DNA of 64,000 bases from contig OX123187.2 of assembly GCA_944739405.2 (NCBI GenBank), positions 74,446,450-74,510,449 on the forward strand, written 5' to 3'. Each line of letters begins with the position of its first letter. The stretch's first letter is position 1. The notes beneath the pieces were generated by a model, which saw only the letters and a list, made by a program, of their open reading frames with translations, was not told the DNA's origin and made no database searches. This DNA comes from Euclidia mi (taxonomy: Eukaryota > Arthropoda > Insecta > Lepidoptera > Erebidae). Of the stretch, positions 50,834 through 61,020 are shown piece by piece. A program made the translations under genes and the position numbers.

Positions 50834-51097
50834 GTTTTCAGATATTTGTTAACGTTGGCCGTAGGTAAAGTAGAGTTATACACCACAGGCGCTAAGTTCA
50901 GTTATTTACGAAAATTCTCGCAAACGATTTCTACTTACTCAGTGTGCTCGCGCTCCAATCTCGATATGTGCGTCCTCGTCTCAATACAACTGGGGCGACC
51001 CGCTTCTGGGAGACCAATTGCACCGATTCGCTATCGAACTGAAAACACTGCACGCACTTTGTAATCACTTTTCTCTTTTCGAAGGACCAGAACTATA

Positions 51098-51335
51098 TGT
51101 ATGGCTCAAAGGCGTGTTAAGTTTAGTTGTTGAGTTGACGGAAACCACGGTTAGTTAAGAATAAAATATTTATTACGATAAACGTACAAATTAGGTATAA
51201 TGGATGCTAATCCGCGGCGTTAGTTGTGACAGTTTATAGTCAACTGAATTAATTATTAAGTAAATGCGTAAAGTAGGTCAGGTCGAACGCAGCGTAAGCA
51301 AAATGCATACGCGATGTCTGTACGTTGACCGTACA
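51098..51335 (-). repeat. BEL/Pao 5' LTR, copy B
   Basis: 238 bp duplicate of 46526-46763. It could drive the chimeric frame at 47777-50833 if the LTR is still active. Confidence 0.9.
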
Positions 51336-51907
51336 ATGTATGTCATCGATTTACTTTTTAAAATAATCCTGTTTAAAATACACTAAGTGTTTTTTTCAAC
51401 GATAGTCAATGTTCGCTGCTAAGTATAATAAATTAGAAAGTAAATATCAACAAAGCATTCATACGACTTGAAACAGTCATTTATAAGGTTGAAGAAAAAC
51501 ATCACTTCAACTTATTCATGTTACCGACTTATCAACAATAAATGTTTATGTTAGCGCGCCCATCTGGCGAGCGGCGGCGCGACATTTTGTTTAGAACGTG
51601 AGCGGTCAAGTGAATTCGGCGAATTGGCGCTAGCGGTCAAGCGGCTAATAGATTTTAATTATGGACATCTTTGTTAGAATTTACACAAAGGAACGTTTCC
51701 GTAGACCCAAAGACCGGATGATTACGGAGACTAGGAAACACTACTGCTTTGTACGATATGTGTGAAATTAGGTTGGATTACTGAGGATTAAAGTTACATT
51801 GCGACGCTGGGAATGAGATTTAATGACATACGCCTTTTAGAAGAATTGTATTATTTAATCTATGTGTGAGAAGTACGATTATTTGTTATGTGTGAGGGAT
51901 ATATACC
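51336..51907. other. Spacer between BEL and PLE (copy B)
   Basis: Duplicate of 46764-47335; no gene seen. Confidence 0.5.
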
Positions 51908-51996
51908 ACGTACCTTTGTTTGGAGTAACCGATTTTCGGCACTGTTGCAAGCGCCATGTTCACGGATGTACTGAGGGTATTGCGGGTGGATGAATG

Positions 51997-52302
51997 TTAC
52001 GAGCAAGTATAACTGTCTACCCGCTTTTTTACTCGTTTTTTGCGTACAACACCACTGCCACTGTTTTCACTATCGCACTGTACCCGATCACGACATACTA
52101 CACTCACTACGTCAGCTCGTGGTTTGAGTTTTTCCGTTTCACGGGTTTTACATAGACGCACCACTGGATGCCAGATACTCGACAGTTGAAACCCATCCTC
52201 TCTATTGAAATTATTAAACTTTTTTAATTTCAATAGCCTCCCTAACCATTCGAGGTATGTAGTGGCGTTCTGTCGAAAGCACCTGAGGGTTGTGTAACTC
52301 AA
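51997..52302 (-). pseudogene. PLE endonuclease C-terminal tail (copy B)
   Basis: Duplicate of the frame at 47425-47730, with the NNFNREDGF motif. Confidence 0.75.
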
Positions 52303-52348
52303 TCCAGTGGTCGGTACCCGAGTCTAAAAGGTGTTGAGCTATAGCTGA

Positions 52349-52585
52349 CTAATGTGGCTCGTTATTTTTGACTGCCCTGATGTGTTCCTTTATCCGGCAA
52401 GAGATGGTGCGTTTCGTTTGTCCTATATAGGAACTACCACAGCTGCAGTCAACTTTGTAAACACCTGGCTTTTCTAATGGAAGACTGTCTTTCGGCGTTC
52501 TTATATATTGAGACAGTTTCTTAAAAGGAGTGAAAATAGTCTTTACTGAAACTTTGTTAAGAATATGTGCGATCTTATCTGTCAC
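52349..52585 (-). pseudogene. PLE GIY-YIG endonuclease fragment (copy B)
   Basis: Starts MTDKIAHILNKVSVKTIFTP and contains GVYKVDCSCGSSYIGQTKR. It stops at TAG after NNEPH, where related PLEs continue with a Lys-Ser-Ala-type motif, so a nonsense change has cut the domain. The same stop ends the chimeric frame at 47777. Confidence 0.8.
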
Positions 52586-52619
52586 TCCTTTGACGTACGG
52601 TAAGTACGCTGGGTGTCGT

Positions 52620-52931
52620 TCAACGAGAACGTAGAACGTCGCTTAAATGCGAAAGTTCCTTACCCAAATGTTCATCGTCACACAAGCTGTATGCCCGGTC
52701 GGTAAGCGACGTTATAACGGAATTCAGTTGACGTGGGTGATGATGTGAGTCGGCGTGTAGATAGCGATCTGTGTGTGTTGGCTTTCTGTATACAGAGTGG
52801 CTTAATGAACCGTCAACCCGTACGCCAATCATAACATCGAGGAACGCCATTCTTCTGTCCCTTTCCATTTCATAGGTAAAACTCATTTTACTGTGGATGC
52901 TGTTTAAATGTGCCAAGTACTCTTGAACCAT
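52620..52931 (-). pseudogene. PLE reverse transcriptase C-terminal fragment
   Basis: Reads HLNSIHSKMSFTYEMERDRR, AFLDV, SVYRKPTHTDRYLHADSHHH, the post-YVDD region of the PLE RT. Closely similar to the PLE at 59811-61020. Confidence 0.8.
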
Positions 52932-53039
52932 CTCTTCATCAAAACATTACAAGAATTAGCCGAATTCCTCCTTTTCAAAAACCATAACTTTCGTTTAAAA
53001 ATTAAGTTTATAAATTAAATTTTTACACTCTTTGTATTA

Positions 53040-53160
53040 TCGACCAATGTATTCACAAATAAATAAATGTCTAGTCTTGGATATTTAACACAGCGCCATC
53101 TGGTCACAAACTAAGCAAAGCTTACTTGTACTATGGGAACCAGGGGGGTATCCGCGATGA
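53040..53160 (-). repeat. Truncated SINE, minus strand
   Basis: 'cagcgccatctggtcacaaactaagcaaagcttacttgtactatggga' matches the body of the SINE at 19148-19400 and, reversed, 57840-57900. Confidence 0.6.
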
Positions 53161-53239
53161 CCCAAAACAAGATTATAATTGAATTTGACGCTGTCATTTA
53201 GTACTGAATTTTGAGAAGCTTATTTCAGGTAAGATTGTA

Positions 53240-53470
53240 ATAAATGTGTGGTGACGGATTAAGAATACGAAATGTCACCACCTCATATCATCCCATGGCT
53301 GTTGTAAGAGCCGACAGAGGGAGCATATTATGCAGAGAACAGCACTGTAAGAGAAGGAAAACTTGATGCAAACCCTATACCAACCCGTCTGGCCAGCGTG
53401 GTATAGTAGGCCAATTCCTCCTTCCAAAGGAGAGGCCTAGTCCAGCAGTGGACTGTTAGAGGCTGATGGT
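53240..53470 (+). repeat. Family RA repeat abutting the truncated LINE
   Basis: Near-match to 15135-15385. Its 3' end ('gtccagcagtggactgttagaggctgatggtg') lies directly against the broken end of the RTE-like LINE. Confidence 0.75.
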
Positions 53471-55869
53471 GTAACTTTCGTTTTACTTACATTCACTTTC
53501 ATTCCTTTCCTTTCTAACGCACGATGCATGATTGTTACCATCTCCTGCAACTCCTCCGTTGAAGATGCAAGTATAACCTGATCATCAGCATAAAGGAGGC
53601 ATTTGACGAGTAACCCATTCATCCTTAATCCGCAGTCACTATGTTTTAAATCTTGCAAACAACTGTCCATGAAGAGGTTAAACAGCCACGGCGACGCTAC
53701 ACATCCCTGTCTAACACCTTTATCGATGGTAAACCAGTCAGTGTATGCCCCGTTTATCCTCACACAAGCTCTAGAATCCTCATAAAGGGATTTCAGAGCT
53801 TGAATGAGGCTGCTGTCCACCCCATTCATTGACAGCACCGACCACATTTCATTCCTCACCACTTTATCGTAAGCCTTTTCCAAATCCACGAATGCGCAAT
53901 AGACCTTTTGACCTTTGGCCAAAAATTTGCCGGCTATGCTTCGCAAGGAAAAAACCTGATCCGTGCATCCCATACCCTTTCGGAATCCCGCTTGTACATC
54001 CCATATTTTCTTGTCGGTTACTTCCATAACTCTTTCAATAAGTACCTTTGCATACAATTTGCCAACAATGCTGAGAAGGCTAATGCCTCTATAGTTTTTG
54101 CAGTCTTGTTGCGAGCCTTTTCCTTTATAAAGCGGCACAACTACAGCTGTGGTCCAGTCATTAGGTACTCGGCCGGTGTTCCAACACAAGTTATATAACC
54201 GCTGCAACTGACCAACTATGATGCCCTGTCCAGCCTTCAGCATTTCGACTGTAATCCTATCATATCCTGCAGCCTTACCTACTTTCATACTTCCCAGTGC
54301 CTTCACGATCTCATCCACGCCAATAACGCTTTCATCATTGCTATCATTACAATTCACTTCAGCTATCGGTGTCTCTATCGCCGTTCTTTCGAATAAACTT
54401 TCAAAATACTCTTTCCATCTCTTCAGCACGCACAATTCACCATTTACTATACTTCCATTCTCGTCTCTGATGGATGTGTGTTCTGAGGATTGAGTTCTTC
54501 CTCGAACTGCACGAACGGATTTCCAGAAAAACTTAATGTTCCTCTGGAAATCGTCAGATAATCTGCTATCAAACTCATCTTTCTTTTCCTCTTTTTTCCT
54601 TTTAACCATTTCTTTCACTATTCTTTTTGACCTAACAAACTCCTTTTTTGCTTCATCTATGTCTACACTCGTTGCTTTTCCCATTCTTTCATTTGCTCTG
54701 GCAGCCAACCAATCTGACCAAGCTTTCTTCTTCTCTGACACTGCTGATTGTACATCCTTGTCCCACCATGTATTCTTAACCTTTCGTATTTTCCTTCTCT
54801 TGATCATACCACATACTTTAGACGCTACACATACTACCTCTTCTTTAAAGGCCTGCCATAATTCTTCCATATCATGTATGCCATCGAATCTCTCAAATCT
54901 TGCTATCAATCTTCGATTATACTCATCTTTCACATCTTTCTCTTGTAGATTTTCAACTTTTATTCTTTCCAAGACCCTATTTTCATTATGCTCTCGGTGT
55001 CGCCATCCTTTAAAGAGCCCACTTATCCGGCTCAACACCAAGAAGTGGTCTGTGTGGATGCCGATCCCTCGATATACTCTTGTATCCAACACATTCTTTC
55101 TCAATCGTTCGTCTACTATCACAAAATCAATCATACTTCTTCTAACATTTTTCGCCTCTCGCGTATACATATGTATCCTTTTATGATCAAACATGGTGTT
55201 TGTCACACAAAGGCTCCACTCCAAACAAATCTCAAGCAGTGCTTTTCCATTTTCGTTCACACTCTCATCACCAAATGCACCTAAAACCCTTTCAAATCCA
55301 TCTCGCTTTACTCCCACCCATCCATTGAAATCCCCTAACAAGATCAATCTTTCATTATCCTTGCAGTTCCTCAAAATCTCTCTTAAACTCTCCCAAAACT
55401 CCTGCCTTTCATCTTGCTCATGTTGTGACATACCCGTAACTATATTGACCGGGGCGTACACCCCCACAATAAAGAGACGAGTATGTCCTACTTTCATTCT
55501 CATCCACAGTAGCCTAGCATTCACACATTCAAACTCTTTTGCGCACTCATTCATTCGCGCAGACAGTACTACACCAACTCCCTTACAGGCTCTGGTGGTA
55601 CTATCTACCCCAGACCAATACGCCGTATATGCACCATGCTTGGTGGTGTCACACCCTTTTCTTTTTGTTTCATTCACACAAAGAACATCAATCTTTCTAT
55701 CATCCATCATCTGACATACTTCATCCAATTTGCCGTTCATTCCTCCACCAACATTCAATGTTGCAAACCTGCTTTCCGTAGGCCGCTTTTCGCCCTCGCG
55801 GGAAACGAGACGTGACGGGTTGCGAACCGCGTCGCCGCCGTATGGAGAAGAATAAGTTTTTGTTCCCAT
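53437..55869 (-). CDS. RTE-like endonuclease-reverse transcriptase, C-terminally truncated
   Basis: The 810-residue frame has no internal stop. The APE-type endonuclease occupies about residues 33-290: FATLNVGGGMNGKLDEVCQM, DVLCVNETKRKG, a GDFNGWVG motif with catalytic Asp/Asn, and IDFVIVDERL with IHTDHFLVLSRI holding the SDH-like His. A basic linker (KRRKIRKVKNTWWDKDVQSA) follows. The RT runs from about 520, with VVVPLYKGKGSQQDCKNYRG, AFVDLEKAYDKV, GVRQGCVASPWLFNLFMDSC and the YADD box near 760. After KVNVSKTKV the frame enters the RA repeat and adds a short foreign tail. The thumb and C-terminal DNA-binding region are lacking. RTE elements make one protein for nicking and reverse transcription; this one cannot be complete. 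Family fit is by motif memory; RTE/BovB-like is most likely. Confidence 0.85.
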   Translation of the reverse strand: MGTKTYSSPYGGDAVRNPSRLVSREGEKRPTESRFATLNVGGGMNGKLDEVCQMMDDRKIDVLCVNETKRKGCDTTKHGAYTAYWSGVDSTTRACKGVGVVLSARMNECAKEFECVNARLLWMRMKVGHTRLFIVGVYAPVNIVTGMSQHEQDERQEFWESLREILRNCKDNERLILLGDFNGWVGVKRDGFERVLGAFGDESVNENGKALLEICLEWSLCVTNTMFDHKRIHMYTREAKNVRRSMIDFVIVDERLRKNVLDTRVYRGIGIHTDHFLVLSRISGLFKGWRHREHNENRVLERIKVENLQEKDVKDEYNRRLIARFERFDGIHDMEELWQAFKEEVVCVASKVCGMIKRRKIRKVKNTWWDKDVQSAVSEKKKAWSDWLAARANERMGKATSVDIDEAKKEFVRSKRIVKEMVKRKKEEKKDEFDSRLSDDFQRNIKFFWKSVRAVRGRTQSSEHTSIRDENGSIVNGELCVLKRWKEYFESLFERTAIETPIAEVNCNDSNDESVIGVDEIVKALGSMKVGKAAGYDRITVEMLKAGQGIIVGQLQRLYNLCWNTGRVPNDWTTAVVVPLYKGKGSQQDCKNYRGISLLSIVGKLYAKVLIERVMEVTDKKIWDVQAGFRKGMGCTDQVFSLRSIAGKFLAKGQKVYCAFVDLEKAYDKVVRNEMWSVLSMNGVDSSLIQALKSLYEDSRACVRINGAYTDWFTIDKGVRQGCVASPWLFNLFMDSCLQDLKHSDCGLRMNGLLVKCLLYADDQVILASSTEELQEMVTIMHRALERKGMKVNVSKTKVTPSASNSPLLD

Positions 55870-56148
55870 AGCGTTCGCACGAGATTTAGGGATCTAGACG
55901 TTCCATCCCCGCAGAGCCCTTTACGGGGGTAAGGCGGAATATCAGCTGTGCCCTGTGACCACCAACACAGGCACCCTCCGTTTACGACCAGCTTGCCCTC
56001 TGGCCACGAATCCCTCGGCACGGGTCGGTTCACACCTTAGATCGGGGTTTTGTTTCGGGTATGCTCCCTGAAAGTTGGTTTAAATTCGGAGTTTTCCTTC
56101 TCCTAGACAGGTTGCCAACCAAGGCTAACGAGGCCCATCTCCCCGAAA
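53471..56148 (-). mobile_element. RTE-like LINE, 5' end preserved, 3' end missing
   Basis: On the minus strand a GC-rich leader (56148 down to 55870) precedes an 810-codon frame with endonuclease and RT domains. About the last 200 codons and the 3' UTR are missing, replaced by the RA repeat. Loss of the 3' end is the opposite of normal LINE truncation and points to deletion, recombination or a template switch. Confidence 0.8.
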
Positions 56149-56387
56149 TACAATATCAGATTTAAAGTTATTATAGTTTTCAAATAACCCGAAAAGCTAT
56201 TGTTTTGAAGTAACTTCTGAAAAAATATGTGTATTCACAAAATACCGTTTGGTCCAGTCTTCATTTACAATTCATAAGCAAATGGAAAAATCTTGAAATA
56301 TAAGTTTTGTGAGACTATAACATTTTTCGTTGTAAATTTGTAAAGTCTCCCGAGGCAAGGCCAAAAGTAGTTATTGTATGTCAATCA
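56149..56387. other. AT-rich flank of the LINE and Helitron
   Basis: No gene seen. Confidence 0.35.
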
Positions 56388-56980
56388 TCTTGATATATAT
56401 ATTTCTTATGTGCGTGTGTATGTCACTGAACTCCTCCTAAACGACTGGACCGATCTTGATGATTTTTTTTGTGTGTGTTCAAGGGGACCTGAGAATGGAT
56501 TCACAATTTAGTCCACTGGAAAATGTTAATTTACTTAATTTGTAAGTTGTTATGGATTTCAGAATGTTTCACATTAGAACCGATGGACTGCGCTGCTATC
56601 GTAGTGTCAAATCTTATATTAATAATTTCGTCAAGGAGTACATTGAAACCTTACCTGAATAATAAAACTTTGAAAAATAAAAATTTTGAGTCGACAACAT
56701 ATATCCGCAAAATTCGGATTGTCGAGTATTTTGTTAAATTTTAATGGTTCTGACAGACAAATCATAGTCACCATATTGGCCATTCTCGCGAAACGCCACA
56801 GATACCGGATAACATTTTGAGTACTACTAAGTCTTACTACGTAGTTTGTATGTGTAAATACTTTTTGCAGATATATAGTATCCGCCCAATAAAGGAGATT
56901 TGTGTTACCCCGAACATCGATGAGATACTATAACTTGAGAACGCCAAATTTAAGTGAGCGAAGCTGCGGGCAAAATCTAG
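56388..56980 (+). mobile_element. Non-autonomous Helitron
   Basis: It starts TCTTGATATATATATTTCTT after A. Early sequence has 'actgaactcctcctaaacgactggaccgat', typical of lepidopteran Helitrons. It ends 'gagcgaagctgcgggcaaaatCTAG' followed by T. No Rep/helicase frame is present, and the open frames inside are chance. Confidence 0.7.
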
Positions 56981-57489
56981 TAATAATTGAAAATTGTAAC
57001 TTTTCTCTCACTTTTAAGACAGTTGGTAAATTCGTTCGCTTAACTTGGATAGTATATTATATTTTTAATTTGACCTATGTAATTGTGTAATGTTTTGGGT
57101 AGGTAGTTTATAGAATACATTTATTTTAGAGCTGATTTTTCGGGGTATTTCTAAAAGCGCATTTTTTTTAAAAGCGCAACTTAAAAGGCGCAACTACTTT
57201 ATTCCACAAAGCGTAACCATGAGCTGCGCTCATAAATAAAAAAAAACGTAATTTTTTATTCCACTAAGCGCAACTAAACATCAAGGTGCAATAGTGCTGG
57301 TTAATAACTAACGGAAATATCGATAGTTGATAGGACAGGACATTTTAGTACACTTTATGACATTTGATGTATATAAAAATAACACGATTCAGCGGGGAGT
57401 AGGGTGCGGTGCGGGGAGCAGTGACCACAGGACAGAGCTGTTGCTGTTCGCCTGAGTTTTACCTATACCATGCAGTGCCTTATTTCTGA
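56981..57489. other. No supported gene
   Basis: Contains repeated 'aaaagcgcaac / aagcgcaact' motifs (57150-57290) that recur in the inverted-repeat arm ('ggttgcgcttagtggaataac' near 57978), so it may belong to the same element. Confidence 0.4.
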
Positions 57490-58660
57490 TTCATTACTCT
57501 AAAACCAGGTTTTTAGTAGGCTACTAACTTCTGTTCATTTAGTTACCCTGGTACTTTTCAAAACATTTTACTGATCGATTACTTTGTTACCAGATTCTAT
57601 AAACACTTCTAACCTCTGTTCATTTCTGTTATCCTGGTACTTTTGAAAACGATCGCCATAATAATAAAATAAATAAAAAATGGGCAGATAATTTATAAAT
57701 TCTATCGATAATAAATAGTCCTTTATGAATCTCGCTCAAGTCAAACATTTGTGTGCATGAACATGGATGTTTGTCTTAGTCTGGGTGTTTCTATGTATAA
57801 TATGTATGTATTTACAAAAAAAAAGTATGTACATGTATGTTTATCCATTATCTAGTATCCATAACACAAGCTCTGCTTAGCTTGGGACTAGATGGTGATG
57901 TGTGTATGTGGTAGAATATTATGTGATAGAATATTAGAATATAATCTATTATGCCCCTTCACTAGTGTTCAACATGGTTGCGCTTAGTGGAATAACAAAA
58001 TAGATTTTTATTTTTATTTATGAGCGTGAGAGATATATTGTATTTAGGCTGTGGGCTTAAATTACTGATATCCAAGTATTTATACATAATATGTAAGAGG
58101 ATAGTGGCAGTTAAATGCCACTGACGTGACGTTTGATAGCTAAACTGTCAAAAGTGTAAATAAGGTTTAAGCTAGCTATATTAGTCGACAAGCTCAGCTA
58201 GTTCGTTCTATTCTCCTTCGACGATTGCTCAGGTACGATATGGTTCTGACTATTTAACTGCAACTATGTTTCAATATTCTGTGTTGCTTGTTCTTTTGTT
58301 TCATCATCGAAGAAACAATGTAAGATAGTGTAATCATTATCTTATTGATATTGTGGGTAGTTTGATCGTTTGTGAGATATTAAAGATTGTAATATAGGAT
58401 AGAATAATATACCTTCTGTGGATCAAGTTGTATCAATGAGATTCATTATACATCTGTGGTAAACATTTCGTAAATTGTGTTGATGCTAAATAATGCTTAT
58501 TACATTATGTTGTAAGGCAGACCTTTCTTGTAATATAAAACTACCCACAAAATTGATATTTGATATAAGTTGGCTGTACCACTTACTTACTTATTGAAAA
58601 GAATGGCCAAGAGTTTTATTACCCGTTCTTTCTCTTGATTTCTATGCTTTGCGAACTGGG
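57490..58660 (+). repeat. Left arm of a long inverted repeat (~1 kb arms)
   Basis: From TTCATTACTCTAAAACCAGG (57490) to GCGAACTGGG (58660) it is the reverse complement of 62983-64000 with few mismatches. The arm is interrupted by a SINE at 57735-57930 that the other arm lacks. No coding frame is seen. Confidence 0.9.
57735..57930 (+). repeat. SINE inserted in the left arm
   Basis: It is the reverse complement of the body of the SINE at 19148-19400 ('catggatgtttgtcttagtctgggtg', 'ggtgatgtgtgtatgtggtagaatatta'). It is absent at the corresponding place in the right arm (about 63725-63760), so it came after arm formation or was lost from the other arm. Confidence 0.75.
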
Positions 58661-58689
58661 ACATTAAGCAATCTAATTTATATATGTAT

Positions 58690-59605
58690 AACTTGTAACG
58701 TAATACTACACGTATTGCGTTATAATATCTCGCAGGCACTTAACGCCAGCTTAGCCGTTCGCAATATTACCAAATATGGTCATGTTCACTAGCCAAAGGC
58801 AGTTGTGAGTCATGCGCCTATACCTTTATAAGATGGGTGCGCGATCTAAGTCGATCACTTGCCCTACACACCGTCTCGCTGATGGTTGTAGTGACTATTA
58901 CCACCTACTATTATTACTATCCTACTTCTACTGTCCCGCTGGGGGTAAGCATATTCTAGTTGTCTGTGTGCCTATACGTTCTGTCTGTAGTATCTGTGTC
59001 TCCTAAGCATAACAGCCGATCTAGGGACCGCCTGTTCCTGACCGGTTGTTGTGTATTCTCTATGCTGTTTCCAGTTCTTCCTACGGGCTACGTTCTTCCT
59101 ATGGGCTACGTTCTTCCTACGGGCTACGTTCTTCCTACGGGCTACGTTCTTCCTACGGGCTACGTTCTTCCTACGGGCTCACTGCACCTGTCTTCTCTCT
59201 ACGGGCTACAAGCCACGAGCTGCTGGCGCCGTGCCGCTACTAGCCAGCTGCCACCCAAGCCTCCGTTCCTGCCTACGAGCTCCTACAGCCAGGCCACGGA
59301 CGCCTGAGCCTGACCGTTCGGCCCACATCGGCTGCACCGCCTGAGACCCCGCTCAGCCTGAACCTCGACCACAGAGCTGCCTGCGTAGTGCACCTTGGCC
59401 AGCTCATCGGTGACCCTACGAGCAGCTACCCTGCGAGCGTCGGAGAGCAGCAGGAGTCTACACACCAGCCCTCAGGCCAGTGCTTACCTAGTTCGGTCAT
59501 ACTGTATGTAAGCGGTAGTGAGACATAATAAAGAACCTGTTCAGCCTAGCAGTGTTTCTCTTGAACCCCGACATCCTACCTGAGATCCTCCGGCTCATAC
59601 TTATG
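58690..59605 (+). other. LTR-like GC-rich segment, possible solo LTR
   Basis: A TATA-like TTATAAGATGGG near 58836, a long GC-rich pyrimidine-rich stretch, then AATAAAG at 59528 followed by 'gtgtttctcttgaaccccgacatcctacctgagatcctccgg' resemble promoter, leader and polyadenylation parts of an LTR. I could not fix clean TG..CA ends or a target duplication. The open frames here are built on the tandem repeat and probably not protein. Confidence 0.3.
59074..59181 (+). repeat. 18-bp tandem repeat, six copies
   Basis: GTTCTTCCTACGGGCTAC repeats six times in a row. The second copy has one change (TAT for TAC) and the last is cut at its end. Confidence 0.95.
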
Positions 59606-59876
59606 AGATATATTGTGTTTCCATATGGTTTCCATGCGATGACCGAGTCAATCTATTTATTTAAACATTAAAGAATTTTAATTAACCGACTTGGTATTAC
59701 ATGGATCTCACAACTTTTGACGGTCGCGAGACTTGGTATTTTTGACAAGTATTGTTTTTATGGGATAACTCTTTTTAGTATACTGATTAGCGTTATCGTC
59801 CTGCATATTTATTACCTCCAGATCGATGGTGTCGCAAAGGGGAGTCCAGTAGCCCCAGTACTGGCTAATATCTGGA

Positions 59877-60248
59877 TTGGAACATTTTGAAGAAAAGGCG
59901 CTTAGCATCGGGCCCAAGAGCATTAGGCTTTGGAAAAGATACGTGGACGACATCTTTAGTATCGTAAAAGGAGGTAAGCAGGAAGTAGATCAGTATGTGC
60001 GACACCTCAACTCCATTCATCCGAAAATGAGGTTCACCTACGAAATGGAAACTGACAGATCGTTGTTATTCTTGGATGTCAAAGTGATAGTGAGACTAGA
60101 TGGGTCCTTAACACACTGCGTATACCGGAAGCCTTCACACACAGATAGATACCTGCACGCCACGTCGCACCAGCACCCTCGTCACCTGCTATCCGTTGTG
60201 ACGTCACTAAAAAGAGAGCACATGACCTCTGTGACCCTGAGCATTTAA
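59877..60248 (+). pseudogene. PLE3 reverse transcriptase fragment
   Basis: Includes LWKRYVDDIFSIVKGG, the catalytic box, LFLDVKVIV and VYRKPSHTDRYLHATSHQHP. A frameshift separates it from the KGSPVAPVLA motif just upstream, and it stops early. Confidence 0.8.
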
Positions 60249-60460
60249 AGCTAGAGCTAGACCAAGTTCAAGAGGGACTCAGGAAGAACGGATATCAGGT
60301 ACAACGACGAATGACGTGGCCTACCAAGGGAAAGACCATCCCGCGGTAAATAGACAACCGACCTACATGCCCTACATTAGAGGTGTTACGTATAAAATAG
60401 GAGCCAAAAAACTACTCCATTCCCACCGTATTTACACCAGGGGCCAAAGTATACAACAAG

Positions 60461-60949
60461 GTGGGCACACCAAAGAACGTTCTACCGCTAAAAACCCCAG
60501 GTGTCTATAAAATCAACTGCAGCTGCGGAAGCTCTTATATAGGGCAAACGAAGCGGACTATCGCTGAACGTATAAAGGAGCACATCGCAGCTGTAAAGAA
60601 CCGTCAAACGAACAAATCGGCGATTGCGGAACACTTACTTCAATCGGGCACCAATCACTGGATTGAATTTCATCATCCCCAAGTCCTCTCCACGGAACGC
60701 CACTTTTACCCATGAGTTGTGCGTGAAGCGATCGAAATCAGAAAACATAAAAATTTCAATCGGGAAGAGGGCTTCAAATTGTCATCGGCGTGGAATCCAG
60801 TGATTCGACTAACAACACCCCACTTTAATGCGCAGTCGGCGAATGTTCAATATACAGATACGGTTAGTGTGTTTTGCGCCGGTAGTACTTCGAAAATCAA
60901 CGACCCGGGGGTAGAAATAGAATCTTCTACCTGGCACTCTGAGACGTGA
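60461..60949 (+). pseudogene. PLE3 GIY-YIG endonuclease and tail, split by a stop
   Basis: GVYKINCSCGSSYIGQTKRT and RIKEHIAAVKNRQTNKSA are intact. After STERHFYP the frame hits TGA (60713-60715) and resumes within two codons as VREAIEIRKHKNFNREEGFK. It preserves the part that is lost in PLE2. Confidence 0.8.
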
Positions 60950-61020
60950 CATCGCTACACCAGTCAGCTTGCGACCACGGGACGTGCAACTGTCTCGAAA
61001 CGTCAAGCAAAATAAGGTAT

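Larger units (their letters stand above)
44104..52555. repeat. Tandem segmental duplication: 44104-47983 and 47995-52555
   Basis: The second copy follows the first with constant offsets: 3891 bp left of the gag deletion and 4572 bp right of it. Both units run from inside BEL RT through gag, 5' LTR, 570 bp of spacer and a PLE 3' half. Copies look almost identical. I noticed one substitution (H or Y in the zinc knuckle, near 45469/49360) besides the 681-bp deletion in the first copy. The join carries 11 nt, ACTTTTTAGTA (47984-47994), found in neither parent. Confidence 0.9.
51908..52940 (-). mobile_element. Penelope-like element, 5'-truncated (PLE2, copy B)
   Basis: It is the longer version of the PLE in 47336-47983. 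Minus-strand frames give the RT C-terminal part (52620-52931), the GIY-YIG core (52349-52585) and the C-terminal tail (51997-52302), with frame breaks and a TAG between them. The RT palm with YVDD is missing; similarity ends near 52940. Confidence 0.85.
59811..61020 (+). mobile_element. Penelope-like element, broken, plus strand (PLE3)
   Basis: Plus-strand frames in order: DGVAKGSPVAPVLANIWI (about 59826) shifting into RT with YVDD (59877-60248), a linker (60316-60510), GIY-YIG core (60461-60715) and C-terminal tail (60719-60949). The last is split from the core by a TGA at 60713-60715. The 3' hairpin with TCGAAACGTC lies at 60994-61005. The 5' half is absent. Related to PLE2. Confidence 0.85.

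Noticed and set aside
54536..55186. 216-codon open frame on the plus strand
   Set aside because: It is the antisense shadow of the RTE-like frame at 53437-55869.
53437..55869. A host gene of the 'craniofacial development protein 2-like' type
   Set aside because: That annotation commonly comes from RTE/BovB LINE endonucleases; the frame includes a full RT with YADD.
59046..59344. A repeat-containing secreted protein at the 18-bp array
   Set aside because: All three frames are open through the array because the period is divisible by three; no start, splice or domain evidence.
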